A stretch of 64,000 bases of DNA from a virus. The first letter of the stretch is position 1. Each line of letters opens with the position of its first letter. A program made the translations under genes and the position numbers. The notes under the pieces are model-generated. The model saw only the letters and a list, made by a program, of their open reading frames with translations. It was not told where the DNA came from and made no database searches. Shown here piece by piece: positions 31,944 through 41,300 of this stretch. Where the stretch lies: the IMG/VR virus record IMGVR_UViG_3300012920_000031, positions 1-64,000 of that record; one strand, written 5' to 3'.

Positions 31944-33640
31944 TTACCGTATGTCTCCCCTAGTTTAAGTTTTTTATTTAGTATATCAGTGCTTTCATTC
32001 TTAGTTTGCATGGTCCCCTGCATCTGGCCCATTGGAGTATTTATAGTGATAGACAATCCACTGCTAAGATTTTTATTCAATTTATCCAATTCTTTGGTAT
32101 TCTTTTTAGTTTCAACTGTTACACCGCTCAAGTCACTGGTATCGCCCCGGGGCTGATCTTTGAACCCACCAATCGGTACCAGATTTGATATTACCTTTCT
32201 TATTGCTTGAGCCGTGCCTTTCACGAGATTTGCAGCTGTCTGTCTGGGTTGATCTTCCATACCTAACGCCGCGCGTCGTCGGTCGATGTCCTGTTGTTCC
32301 CCTCTGGTTAGCTTCATTTCATTTCGCAACTTATCAAGAATGCTTGTAAGGTCTTGGGATTTAAGTGCAGCACTTATTGCTTCTTTGTCTAAATTTACGG
32401 CCCCAGCCGAAATTTTACTCATTACACTGAGTAGTTTTTTTTGTGTTTCGGGGTTGAAACCGGCTCTCGTACCGGCAGCGACCACCCTCTCTGTCAGAGT
32501 GGTGAGATTTTTAACGCTGGTATCAGTGACACCAAATAGCGCTTTAATCTCGTTTGTAAGTGCCATCTGGGTTTGAGATTGCATCTCCACTAGAAACCTT
32601 GTCGACTCGGGACGAAATGCATCAAAAGATTTTTTTAGATCCTCGATACTGGTTGTATTATCTTGTAGTGCTTCTGTGGTAAGTCTTTGTGCTTTTGTCC
32701 TTGGGTCTTCTTTTCCCTTCATAACCTCTTCAACAGTGGCTTTTCCCGACAATAATCTTCTTGTTTCATCTGGTGTTAGCCCTAAACCGTCGGCTACTGC
32801 TTTTAGCTGGAACTTGTTTTGCTTAAGTGCTTCAACATTTACATTCTTTTTAACACCTGCAATGATTGTTTCCACGCGGTCGGCTTCTGATTTACCCAAT
32901 AAATCAATTGAATTGAAGACAGACTTTCCTAATATAGCATTTAGACGACCAGCTTTTTCAGAAGATCCCTGAAACGTATCCATAGATTCACCAAAAGCTT
33001 GTGTCAAGCTGGAAAAAGAAACACCAGTCTGCGATGATGTAGCTTGTAATCTCTTGAAAACATCCATTATCTTTGTGGAATCATACAATAAACTTTGTTG
33101 TGCGTTTCTAAAATTTTCAGCAATCTGACTAGCTTGACCTGGAAATTTACTTACAATACCACCCAGCTGAGCAGTAAGCCTTGTTAGTTCTTCTTGGTTG
33201 GCGCCGAAAGAAAGTGTTGCTGTATCCATGATGCCTGCCATAGTGTCAGTGTTAACACCAAAAGCTTTCATTGTCATGGCTGCATCTACTAGTTTTGCTG
33301 ACGCTTCAGCTGTAAAGAATGAGAAAGACTGCATGCTACTACCTAGCTCATTAAGAGTTTGCATACCTTCTGCGGTTGTGCCAAATAAAGATCTTGACGC
33401 TTCCTCAACATCTTGAAATTGATCTATAAGATCTGTTGATGCCACACCTATTGATCTAAGGAGTTCTAATCTTGTTTGATTTCTTTTTTCCATGTCGTCA
33501 GGAATTCCTGCAACAGAAGAGAATGGGTTTGCAGAAACGCCCGAGGTACCTAGGACCTTGCTCATTCCTGCCTTGAAAGCAGTAAGGTCTTTTCCTTTGA
33601 GCTTTTTAATTTCATCCAGCAGATCTGTGACTATAGACAT
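31940..33640 (-). CDS. Tape measure protein (gp29-like)
   Basis: The 566-residue protein, from the ATG at 33640 with AGGAG ten bases upstream, is almost entirely helical with long amphipathic segments and many small residues (FSFFTAEASAKLVDAAMTMKAF and similar), as in tail tape measures. Its length is close to T4 gp29 (590 aa), which suggests a tail of T4-like length. It lies between the baseplate assembly protein and the tube-associated protein. Tape measures set tail length and help DNA enter the cell. Confidence 0.8.
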   Translation of the reverse strand: MSIVTDLLDEIKKLKGKDLTAFKAGMSKVLGTSGVSANPFSSVAGIPDDMEKRNQTRLELLRSIGVASTDLIDQFQDVEEASRSLFGTTAEGMQTLNELGSSMQSFSFFTAEASAKLVDAAMTMKAFGVNTDTMAGIMDTATLSFGANQEELTRLTAQLGGIVSKFPGQASQIAENFRNAQQSLLYDSTKIMDVFKRLQATSSQTGVSFSSLTQAFGESMDTFQGSSEKAGRLNAILGKSVFNSIDLLGKSEADRVETIIAGVKKNVNVEALKQNKFQLKAVADGLGLTPDETRRLLSGKATVEEVMKGKEDPRTKAQRLTTEALQDNTTSIEDLKKSFDAFRPESTRFLVEMQSQTQMALTNEIKALFGVTDTSVKNLTTLTERVVAAGTRAGFNPETQKKLLSVMSKISAGAVNLDKEAISAALKSQDLTSILDKLRNEMKLTRGEQQDIDRRRAALGMEDQPRQTAANLVKGTAQAIRKVISNLVPIGGFKDQPRGDTSDLSGVTVETKKNTKELDKLNKNLSSGLSITINTPMGQMQGTMQTKNESTDILNKKLKLGETYGK

Positions 33641-33682
33641 TTTAGACAAACTCCTACGATACTAATTATCATAAAAAGTATT

Positions 33683-33829
33683 TTATTGCTTGTTTCTTTC
33701 TTCTAGGACTTGTAAGTTTTTTTCTACAAACCAAGTTCTGAGTCCCACAGGTAAGGAGTAGCATTCACTAAAAGAAAAATGTCCATAATGCATAAGGAAA
33801 AATATTTCCTCATACACTGAGTTTTTCAT
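33683..33829 (-). CDS. 48-aa tail-region small protein
   Basis: The ATG at 33829 lies 4 bases after the stop of the baseplate-assembly gene and opens 48 codons, beginning MKNSVYEEIFFLMHYGHFSF and containing YSLPVGLRTWFVEK, then a helical lysine/glutamate-rich tail. An FxLMxxGxxSFxEx...LPxxLRxWFxE pattern is typical of small phage tail-assembly proteins. No strong ribosome site is seen, so coupled translation is likely. Function is inferred from position between gp26-like and tape-measure genes. Confidence 0.7.
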   Translation of the reverse strand: MKNSVYEEIFFLMHYGHFSFSECYSLPVGLRTWFVEKNLQVLEERNKQ

Positions 33830-33833
33830 ATAC

Positions 33834-34697
33834 TCAGACGTCAGGCCAAAAGAAGCCCAACGAAAAGGGCACCTCGCTTTCCGATTCCTCTCCGCAGGAA
33901 CCGCAAGCGACTAATTGCTTAGTGGATACATCTGGTGACAAATTATTGCAAACATTTCGAATCTTTCTAGAATCAATTGCTGGTAGCACTTCAAATAATT
34001 GATTTAGTTGTGTCATATCTGTCACCCCGTTTACAGACACAACTGCAAGCCTAAAAAGATTTATAGTTTTATTGTTAGAAAGGCCCAAAGATTCTGCTTT
34101 TTCACTTTGCTTTTTTAGATACTCTTCGTGTTCAGCTGTTAAGATTCTGACAGCTGTTTCCATTTTGGACTTTGGCAACTCAAACTTAAAAAACCCAGAG
34201 GATTCTTCATATTCAACTCCCTTTGGCAACTCATGAACACTTTCTATTTTTGACAAGTCAAATGTGAACTCGGTGACCTTTCCACAGTGCTCGCAAAGCT
34301 TTTTAGTCTTATATTCGTTTCCATACCCAGTGCATCTAGCTGCTAAAAGTATTGCATTTCTATCGCCGGCAAGAAAATGGCTTGGGTTTATCGACTTATC
34401 TACGATAATCATTTTCAACAACCTAGTGAACATTGAACCATCAACCAAATATTGTTGATTTGAAAGCAGGTCCTCTTCTCTCGCGGTGAGGTGCTTGATT
34501 TCAATTTCAGAAACTCCATGCAAGGAAGATCCTTCTTCATAAAATCGGCCGCCGGATGGTAGTTTTACAACTTCCGTCGCGGCGACCAAATCTATGTTGA
34601 AAGGGTTTGCCATTTGTTGCATAGGCGGAATACCTGGTGCATTGGGTGGTTGTGGTATGTTGTGGTTGACAGAAGTTCTTTTAGAATTTCTTGACAT
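33834..34697 (-). CDS. Baseplate hub assembly protein (T4 gp26/gp51-like)
   Basis: The 287-residue protein has LPSGGRFYEEG and IEIKHLTAREEDLLSN, the hallmark of the phage baseplate assembly family, and a zinc site built from CEHCGK (about 144-149) and CGSCGE near the C-terminus. Proteins of this family help assemble the baseplate hub rather than remain in the virion. It follows the tube gene by 16 bases with a clear AGAGGA site. Confidence 0.8.
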   Translation of the reverse strand: MSRNSKRTSVNHNIPQPPNAPGIPPMQQMANPFNIDLVAATEVVKLPSGGRFYEEGSSLHGVSEIEIKHLTAREEDLLSNQQYLVDGSMFTRLLKMIIVDKSINPSHFLAGDRNAILLAARCTGYGNEYKTKKLCEHCGKVTEFTFDLSKIESVHELPKGVEYEESSGFFKFELPKSKMETAVRILTAEHEEYLKKQSEKAESLGLSNNKTINLFRLAVVSVNGVTDMTQLNQLFEVLPAIDSRKIRNVCNNLSPDVSTKQLVACGSCGEESESEVPFSLGFFWPDV

Positions 34698-34713
34698 TAT
34701 TTCCTCTTTTCAT

Positions 34714-35301
34714 TTATGTTGTAGTTGGCGTATTTATAGACCATGTTCTAGCATCAGTTCTTTCTGGTATACTCAAAAATGCCCAGTCATACTTCAAAGT
34801 GATACCAATCTTAACTAATTCATCGGAGCCATATGTAAGTTGGCCAAAGTCAACACCGGTCAGTTGCGGGTTGTTGATTGTCCATTCTTCCAACACACTC
34901 TCTGTTTGGTCTCCGGTGTTAGCACCGAATTGTACAAGCTTTATTTGACCACCTAGTGAATCAACCATTGCTTTCTTAGAGATAGTCTTAGGAAAACCTG
35001 CTTGTGAAGTGTATTGATCTGGTACAACATAACCTGCAGCTTCTAAAATTTTTACCAGGGATGCTGCCGAGTCAGGCTGTACGGGATCTACTATGCTAAA
35101 GGTAACGTCTGTCCAGGTTACTTTTCCAGGATAGTAAAATTCATAATTTAAGAATGTATGAGCTTGAGAAGCTATATTGAAACCAGGTTTCTTTACATCT
35201 GTTACGATAAACTGTGGCATACCAGACAAATACAAAAGCCATCTAAACTGTCTTTTGGGCTCTATACTTGCTTGGTTCCAGAACTGTGAATTTGTAGGCA
35301 T
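34714..35301 (-). CDS. Tail tube protein (gp19-like)
   Basis: A 195-residue protein with N-terminal strand FRWLLYLSGMPQFIVTDVKKPGF and later WTDVTFSIVDPVQ and KIGITLKYDWAFL segments, matching the myoviral tube fold. Hexamers stack inside the sheath. It comes directly after the sheath gene with GGGAG before the start, the usual gp18-gp19 order. Confidence 0.9.
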   Translation of the reverse strand: MPTNSQFWNQASIEPKRQFRWLLYLSGMPQFIVTDVKKPGFNIASQAHTFLNYEFYYPGKVTWTDVTFSIVDPVQPDSAASLVKILEAAGYVVPDQYTSQAGFPKTISKKAMVDSLGGQIKLVQFGANTGDQTESVLEEWTINNPQLTGVDFGQLTYGSDELVKIGITLKYDWAFLSIPERTDARTWSINTPTTT

Positions 35302-35353
35302 ATTATATTGTCTCCCTAATATTATATATCATGTTAAAAGCTTTTTTCAAAGA

Positions 35354-38170
35354 TTAATCTTCAAAAGAAGCGCCTGTGTTTGTTATAACGAAATCAACTG
35401 CAATAAACTCAATAGCTCTGGCTGGCTTTAGGAAAATCTTAGCATACATGACATTTCGATCAATAAGATCTGGTGTTGTTGTAGTCTCATCTAAAATGAC
35501 CTTATAGTCAGACAAGCCAAGCCTAGTCTGTACGCTCTGCAAGAACGGATTCACTTGGCCTAAGAAACGGTTCCAGGTAGCCGGAACGTTCTGGTCAAAA
35601 AGAAGCCCATTAGCAATTCTGGAAACTTCCTTCTTTATAAAAATAAGTAATCTACGGACATTGATGCGATCAAGTGCAGATTGTGTTGTTTGTAAAGTCT
35701 TCTGTCCAAATACCACGATACCTTCTGTAACAAATGATGCAATTGGATTGATATTTGCCACATAAAGCTCATCTCTCTGTTTCGAAAGCAACTGTTCAGA
35801 TACTTGAAGGACTGGCAAACCGGCATTACCTTCGTTAAGTCCGCCTCTGTTAAACCCAGCTGGCGCAAACCAAACTTCCTCTCTCTCTTCTGTGTAAGCC
35901 AAGATGCCCAAAGCTACAACTGAAGGTGGTACCCATACATCTGACGTGTTCTCTGTATCTCTAATCTTAACCCATGGATAATAAGATGCACCATAGGAAG
36001 AATTTATCTGCCTAGCTTTCAACGCGGTGGCTGCTGCCTTGGGTGTGGTTCCAATTCTATCTTGGAAGTTTTCACAACGAGTTTCATGAGGTGGCTTATA
36101 AACATTTGGTAGGTCGATGATAGCCATCGAGTCTGCGCGTGCCTCGCATTTTTGAACCAGTTTCAAAGTGAGGGCCTCTGTGGTAATGCCGGGCAGAACT
36201 GCTAAATTATGCTCGATCACTTCAGGGTCCTTAATGAGTTCAATTGCTCTATCTACAGAAGCGAACGCATAACTGTTTGATGTTGTCTTTCCTGCCATAA
36301 CATTATTGTTGAAAGGGTCTGCTTCGATAACATTGACGCCATCAAAGCCACCAACTAGTGGCATTTGGAACTTGTCAAACCCTAACTCAAGCAGTGTTTG
36401 CACTGAGCCTGTCTGAGTGTATGCTTTGTTAGTGTCCGACTTTCTTGATCCCGATAGGAAAAAAGCGTCTGTTACGTTCGCTGTTGACAAACTAGCTAGG
36501 CCACTACCCTTTAGAACAACTTCATCTAAAGAAAACACAAATGAGTGTTGCATGTTACTTCCAGAAAGACCTGAAGTCTGTAGACCTGTTAAGCCTTCTG
36601 GCATCTTTCTAATGTAATCTATGTAGCCAGGGTCAACCTTGGAAGTGATGGTTCCTGATGAATCTTTCTTATAAATTGCTGCTCCGAAGGGCTCCTCACC
36701 CCTAACGGATGCCGACACAACAAAAGGAAGTGCTGGCCAGTTTACTGTCAATCCACCGGTGCGACGAGCGGCGGATCCGACTGTGTTTGCCGGAATTGCA
36801 AGTGTCGACTCTAAGAAAGACCCCGAGAAAGCTGATTGAGTTCCGCCGGCGGCTTTGATGCCTATAGTGCAAGGACTAGGTATTACGGGCCCAAAAAAGC
36901 CAAATGGAATCTTGGACGGGTTTACTAAACCATTGTCAACATCTGCTTTCATGTCCATTCTAATGTATCTTGACTGATTAGGATAGTTGCCGTACACCTT
37001 ATTTCTTTTCTCTGAAGCTGACCATACTTGGTACTGATCCCCAACTTGTCTTGCTACATAATTTTGTGAGTTTGGATTGAGATTACACCCAACAAAACTT
37101 TCAACTACCTCGACTCTTGTTCCGTAAATTCTCTTTACAACAACAGTAAATGAGCCATAAGGATCTGTATCGCCATCTTCAGGAATCCTTATATCTTCAA
37201 TACCTACGACTATTTCTTTGGATGCGTTTTCACCTTCATGAAGTGCCTTTACTCTAAAAAGTTTTTGTTGATTTTTTGCATGATAAACAGCTCTATTTCC
37301 AGAGTCTTGTGCAAAAACCCATCCCGATTGAGCTTCACCTAGTTCGTGGGAAAAATCCCCCATGTCTATAGTATTATCTTTTCTCAGTCTAGAAATAAAG
37401 CCGAATAAAGGACCAGAAGGTACAGATTCTTCAAAAGTTTCCCCTAGCCAGTATTTGTGAGCCACTGTGCCAGATGTTGGATAAGAGATTCTATTATTAG
37501 TTGCAATTGGATTTGTATTTAGTGCTTTTCGAATATAATCCCTATTAGCAGTATTGAAAGAAATTTTTCTCTCAGAAATTGAACCGCTTGCATCACCACA
37601 TAAATGTACTGTAAACGTGCTATCACTATTTTCCTTGAATATAATATCGTTACGTCCTGTCAATGTTGACCCTGTTAAGTCAGTACCAGATAATGAAGCC
37701 GTAAAGTCTGTTTCTCCATAAAATATTGCTGCAAGGGTCGACCCAGAAAAAGCTCTCTGATCAGATCCTGATTGCATAACAAAAAGACCCCAAGCCTGAT
37801 GCGCAGTCCAACCGGCGGCGCCGGCATCCGTAGCATTATCTCCGGTGACACCCAGCAATCTAACCACTGTTACCGGGGAATCGATATCTGCAGCCATGTA
37901 AGCCTTAGCTGCATAGTGGGCATATGCTGGCGCTAGAAGACCATTGCCTTCTCTCCAGGTGTCATCTCCTTGTCCACCGGGAACAGGCTCCCCAAAAATT
38001 TCTACAAAATCTGCATATGAATTTACAGTGACCGGTTTCATTGCCGGACCTTTTCTGGTTCTTCCTATTACTACAGGTCCGATTGGTCCTGGTAGTTTTG
38101 GTAACTGGGAGTTATCAATCTCTTTTAGAAAAACTCCGGGAGAAACGAATTTAAATTTTCTGGCTGCCAT
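35354..38170 (-). CDS. Tail sheath protein (gp18-like), 938 aa
   Basis: The start FVSPGVFLKEID is the classic sheath N-terminus, followed by VVIGRTRKGPAMKPVTV and a domain with insertions. The C-terminal region (residues about 760-938) contains TTQSALDRINVRRLLIFIKKEV and RNVMYAKIFLKPARAIEFIAVDF, the conserved handshake domain. At 938 residues it is longer than T4 gp18 (659), suggesting extra surface domains. It forms the contractile sheath. AAGGAG precedes the start. Confidence 0.95.
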   Translation of the reverse strand: MAARKFKFVSPGVFLKEIDNSQLPKLPGPIGPVVIGRTRKGPAMKPVTVNSYADFVEIFGEPVPGGQGDDTWREGNGLLAPAYAHYAAKAYMAADIDSPVTVVRLLGVTGDNATDAGAAGWTAHQAWGLFVMQSGSDQRAFSGSTLAAIFYGETDFTASLSGTDLTGSTLTGRNDIIFKENSDSTFTVHLCGDASGSISERKISFNTANRDYIRKALNTNPIATNNRISYPTSGTVAHKYWLGETFEESVPSGPLFGFISRLRKDNTIDMGDFSHELGEAQSGWVFAQDSGNRAVYHAKNQQKLFRVKALHEGENASKEIVVGIEDIRIPEDGDTDPYGSFTVVVKRIYGTRVEVVESFVGCNLNPNSQNYVARQVGDQYQVWSASEKRNKVYGNYPNQSRYIRMDMKADVDNGLVNPSKIPFGFFGPVIPSPCTIGIKAAGGTQSAFSGSFLESTLAIPANTVGSAARRTGGLTVNWPALPFVVSASVRGEEPFGAAIYKKDSSGTITSKVDPGYIDYIRKMPEGLTGLQTSGLSGSNMQHSFVFSLDEVVLKGSGLASLSTANVTDAFFLSGSRKSDTNKAYTQTGSVQTLLELGFDKFQMPLVGGFDGVNVIEADPFNNNVMAGKTTSNSYAFASVDRAIELIKDPEVIEHNLAVLPGITTEALTLKLVQKCEARADSMAIIDLPNVYKPPHETRCENFQDRIGTTPKAAATALKARQINSSYGASYYPWVKIRDTENTSDVWVPPSVVALGILAYTEEREEVWFAPAGFNRGGLNEGNAGLPVLQVSEQLLSKQRDELYVANINPIASFVTEGIVVFGQKTLQTTQSALDRINVRRLLIFIKKEVSRIANGLLFDQNVPATWNRFLGQVNPFLQSVQTRLGLSDYKVILDETTTTPDLIDRNVMYAKIFLKPARAIEFIAVDFVITNTGASFED

Positions 38171-38223
38171 GTTATAAGGTCTCCTTGAATATTGAACAAT
38201 AGTAAAAAATTATTATTTTACTT

Positions 38224-38233
38224 AGTAAATAGT
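38224..38233 (-). promoter_or_regulatory. AT-rich motif AACTATTTACT upstream of the sheath gene
   Basis: Minus-strand core ACTATTTACT ends 54 bases before the sheath start. It matches the motif at 50949-50958 over the core. Candidate late promoter or mRNA-processing site. Confidence 0.4.
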
Positions 38234-38263
38234 TTTTCTTCCAGCTAAAGGAATAATAAAAGG

Positions 38264-38287
38264 AAAGCCCGGTGAAAACCGGGCTTT
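38264..38287 (-). terminator. Terminator between fibre and sheath genes
   Basis: A perfect 10-bp inverted repeat AAAGCCCGGT/ACCGGGCTTT surrounds a 4-base loop. It lies 27 bases past the fibre stop. T-runs flank both sides, so it can act in either direction; the minus strand run is short. Confidence 0.8.
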
Positions 38288-38313
38288 TTGGTGAGATGAA
38301 TAGGTGGGATATA

Positions 38314-41300
38314 TTATTTCTGTACATAGCGGACAATAAGAACATCGTCCGAATCAAGTGCGTCTGCCATAAGAACCTTTGTAGGAGCTGTATAGCTATC
38401 CAGTCTATAGTCAAAAATCGAGTTTCCGCCGGAACCAAGATTAGCAGAACCGGAACGTGTCTGCAATAGACCGTTCAAGAATACCATCAAAGAACCAGAC
38501 AATACTGGGCCATCGAGTGAAGCAGTATGTGCATGACCTGTCAAAGAAGAAGACATAAAAGATTCCTCTTTCTGTACAATGTGAAGCTTACCTTGGTGTA
38601 CCTGTAAGCCGCCTCTTGTACCAGCAGCACCGGTGATGTGCTGTATAAGGTCAGTTACGCTTTCTTTCTTAACGTAGTTGTTGTCACTGTCTTGTACAAG
38701 TAAGAAGTGGGTGCTATCGTTTGAATCAAGTGCCATACCGTCAAGGTTCAATAATTCAATCTGATTTGATCGGAACTTAGTATTCTGATTACCCACATCA
38801 AGTGCGCCACTGACAACAATAGCATCAGCACCACTGTCACCAAGATTTGCACCTCCAAGAACTGTCAAGGCTCCGTCTACATTTACTGCAGCACCGAAGT
38901 CAGCTGTACCACCGATATCAAGACCACCAGAGCCAGAAATTAGACCCTTAGCAGTAATGACGCTCGGTGTGAAGAAACCCAAAGAAGCAGATACTGCACC
39001 GGCTGACGCTGTAATGCCAGCTGTACTTCTAACAAGAAGTCTACCAGACAAGGTTGATGCACCAGCAACTGTCAAGACACCAGAACCAGAAATCGGTCCT
39101 GCGGAAGCTGTAATACCAGCTGTGCTTCTAACAAGAAGTCTGCCAGATAATGTCGATGCACCTGCAACTGTTAGGATACCAGAGCCAGAAATCGGACCAG
39201 CAGAAGCTGTAATACCGCCTGTTCCATTTACCAAAACAGTTCCAGCTGTTGTAACATTACCAGAACCAGAAAGTGGTCCGTCCAGTCTGAGACCTAGGTT
39301 ACCAGAGATAAATGTACCAAGACCACCAGAAAGAGCAAGTCTTGCTGTTGTCTTCATCTTCATTGTGTGAGCTTCACCAGAATCGGTGTACACTTCAATC
39401 TCACCAGCCTTGAAGCCATTGTTGTGATACTCTACACTTTGTCCTGTGCCAGATGGTGTGCTAAGTACCAAAGCCGTGCTGTTGAGAGTAATTCTGTGAT
39501 GTTCGCCGGTTCTACCAAGACGGAAAGTTTCTGAACCAGTTGGTTCAAGTGCAGACGCCTTGAGTCCGTTTGTGCTTGGGTTGTACATCAAAGAGCCACT
39601 GTTGATGAAGAATGATCCTGCAGAAGCTGCGCCTGAAGCGAAAGTCAACTGAAGATCAAGATCGTTTTTTGCCGCGGCAACAACTTCTGCACCAACACCA
39701 GTGAGGCCGGAACCATCACCATGGAACGTAGATGCAGATACTGGGTATGCAGAGAAAGAAATGTTTCCAGTTGCTCCAGCAGAAGCTGTTCCGACATTTG
39801 CAAAAACGAATCTATCTGTGCTTTCATCCCAAAGCATAGCAGCGTTTGCGCTATCACCACGCTCAAAGATAAAACCTTGATCATTTACAGGTGTACCTGT
39901 AGCACCCGAACTCAAAAGTACCAATGCATCTTTTACTGCAAGGTGTGTGCTGTCAATCACAGTTGTAGTACCATTTATTGTAAGGTTACCTGCAACTGTT
40001 GCATTACCACCAATCAAAAGATTGCCAGAGCCAGAAATATTACTCTTACCGACTATTGCACCGGTTACCGCAAGTGCTGATTTGAATACACCCTGTCCAC
40101 CCATCAAAAGATTTGATGAACCAGAAATAATACCACCGTTCAAGCCATCGTTAAGCAAAATAGCTGTCTCGCCGGTGTTGCTTGGATTCTTCAACTTAAT
40201 ATCAGCTGTGCTTGCATCGTACAAGAATATTCCGGTGCTACTGCCGCCACCAAACTCGATGTCACCATTCTCGCGAGCGGCGAAGATATCTTGATTAGAG
40301 TTGTTTGTTACTCTAAAAAGCTCATTAGCAGTAAGTTTGAACTGACCAGTACCTTCTACAAGAACAGAGTTATCTGTAGCTGAAGCTTTAGAACGAGCAT
40401 TAACAGTCAATGTTTCGCCAAGAACTGTTGCTCCACCGATGCTGAGTGCACCAGAGCCTGAGATTGCTGAAGAAGCCTTGATTCCACCGGTGACGTTTAG
40501 TTCCGATGCTTTTATTTGTACATAGCCCTTAGTAATGATCAAGTTATCATCAACTGTTGCAGAGCCGGCAATTGTAAGGTCGCTAGAACCAGAAATAGCT
40601 GATGATGCTTTGATGCCACCTGTAACGTTTAGTTCAGATGCTTTGATTTGTACATAACCCTTGGTAACGATCAAGTTGTCATCAACAGTTGCGCTGCCAG
40701 CGATTGTAAGGTCGTCAGAACCAGAAATAGCTGATGATGCTTTGATGCCACCGGTGACATTTAGTTCGGATGCCTTAATCTGTACAAAACCCTTTGTAAG
40801 AACCAAGTTATCATCGATGGTTGCATTACCTGCTATTGTAAGATCTCCAGATCCAGAAAGGTTTACACCCTTCAACATATCTGTCGATGGATTATACTTA
40901 AGACCGGCGTCGACTGCTAGGCCGATATCAGCATTATCCGAAGGACTAACAAAGGTCACTCTCATGTCCGAGTTGTCCGAAGAAGCGGTAACTGATACGA
41001 GACCGCCAAAGTATTCTGCCATTTGTGAAGCAGATACATGATAGGTTGTTCCGTTAGACTTGTCTTCGATCAAGAAGAGGTCATCTGCTGCAACTGTTCT
41101 ATCTTTAAATGAGTTTGTACTTCCTGAAATTTGTATGGAAGTACTTGCTACCAAATCTGTGGTAGTGAGTGTTGCTAATTGTGAATTACTTAATTTTGTT
41201 CTAGCCACGTTTATTCCTCCTAAACCAGCGTATTCGCTGAATCGTGTTGTGTTTATTGTAATTGTTGTCCCTGAAGCTGACCAATATGTACTTGGGAGCT

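Noticed and set aside
39008-40858. Regular repeats considered as a CRISPR array
   Set aside because: The units are coding, tandem without unique spacers, and keep one reading frame.
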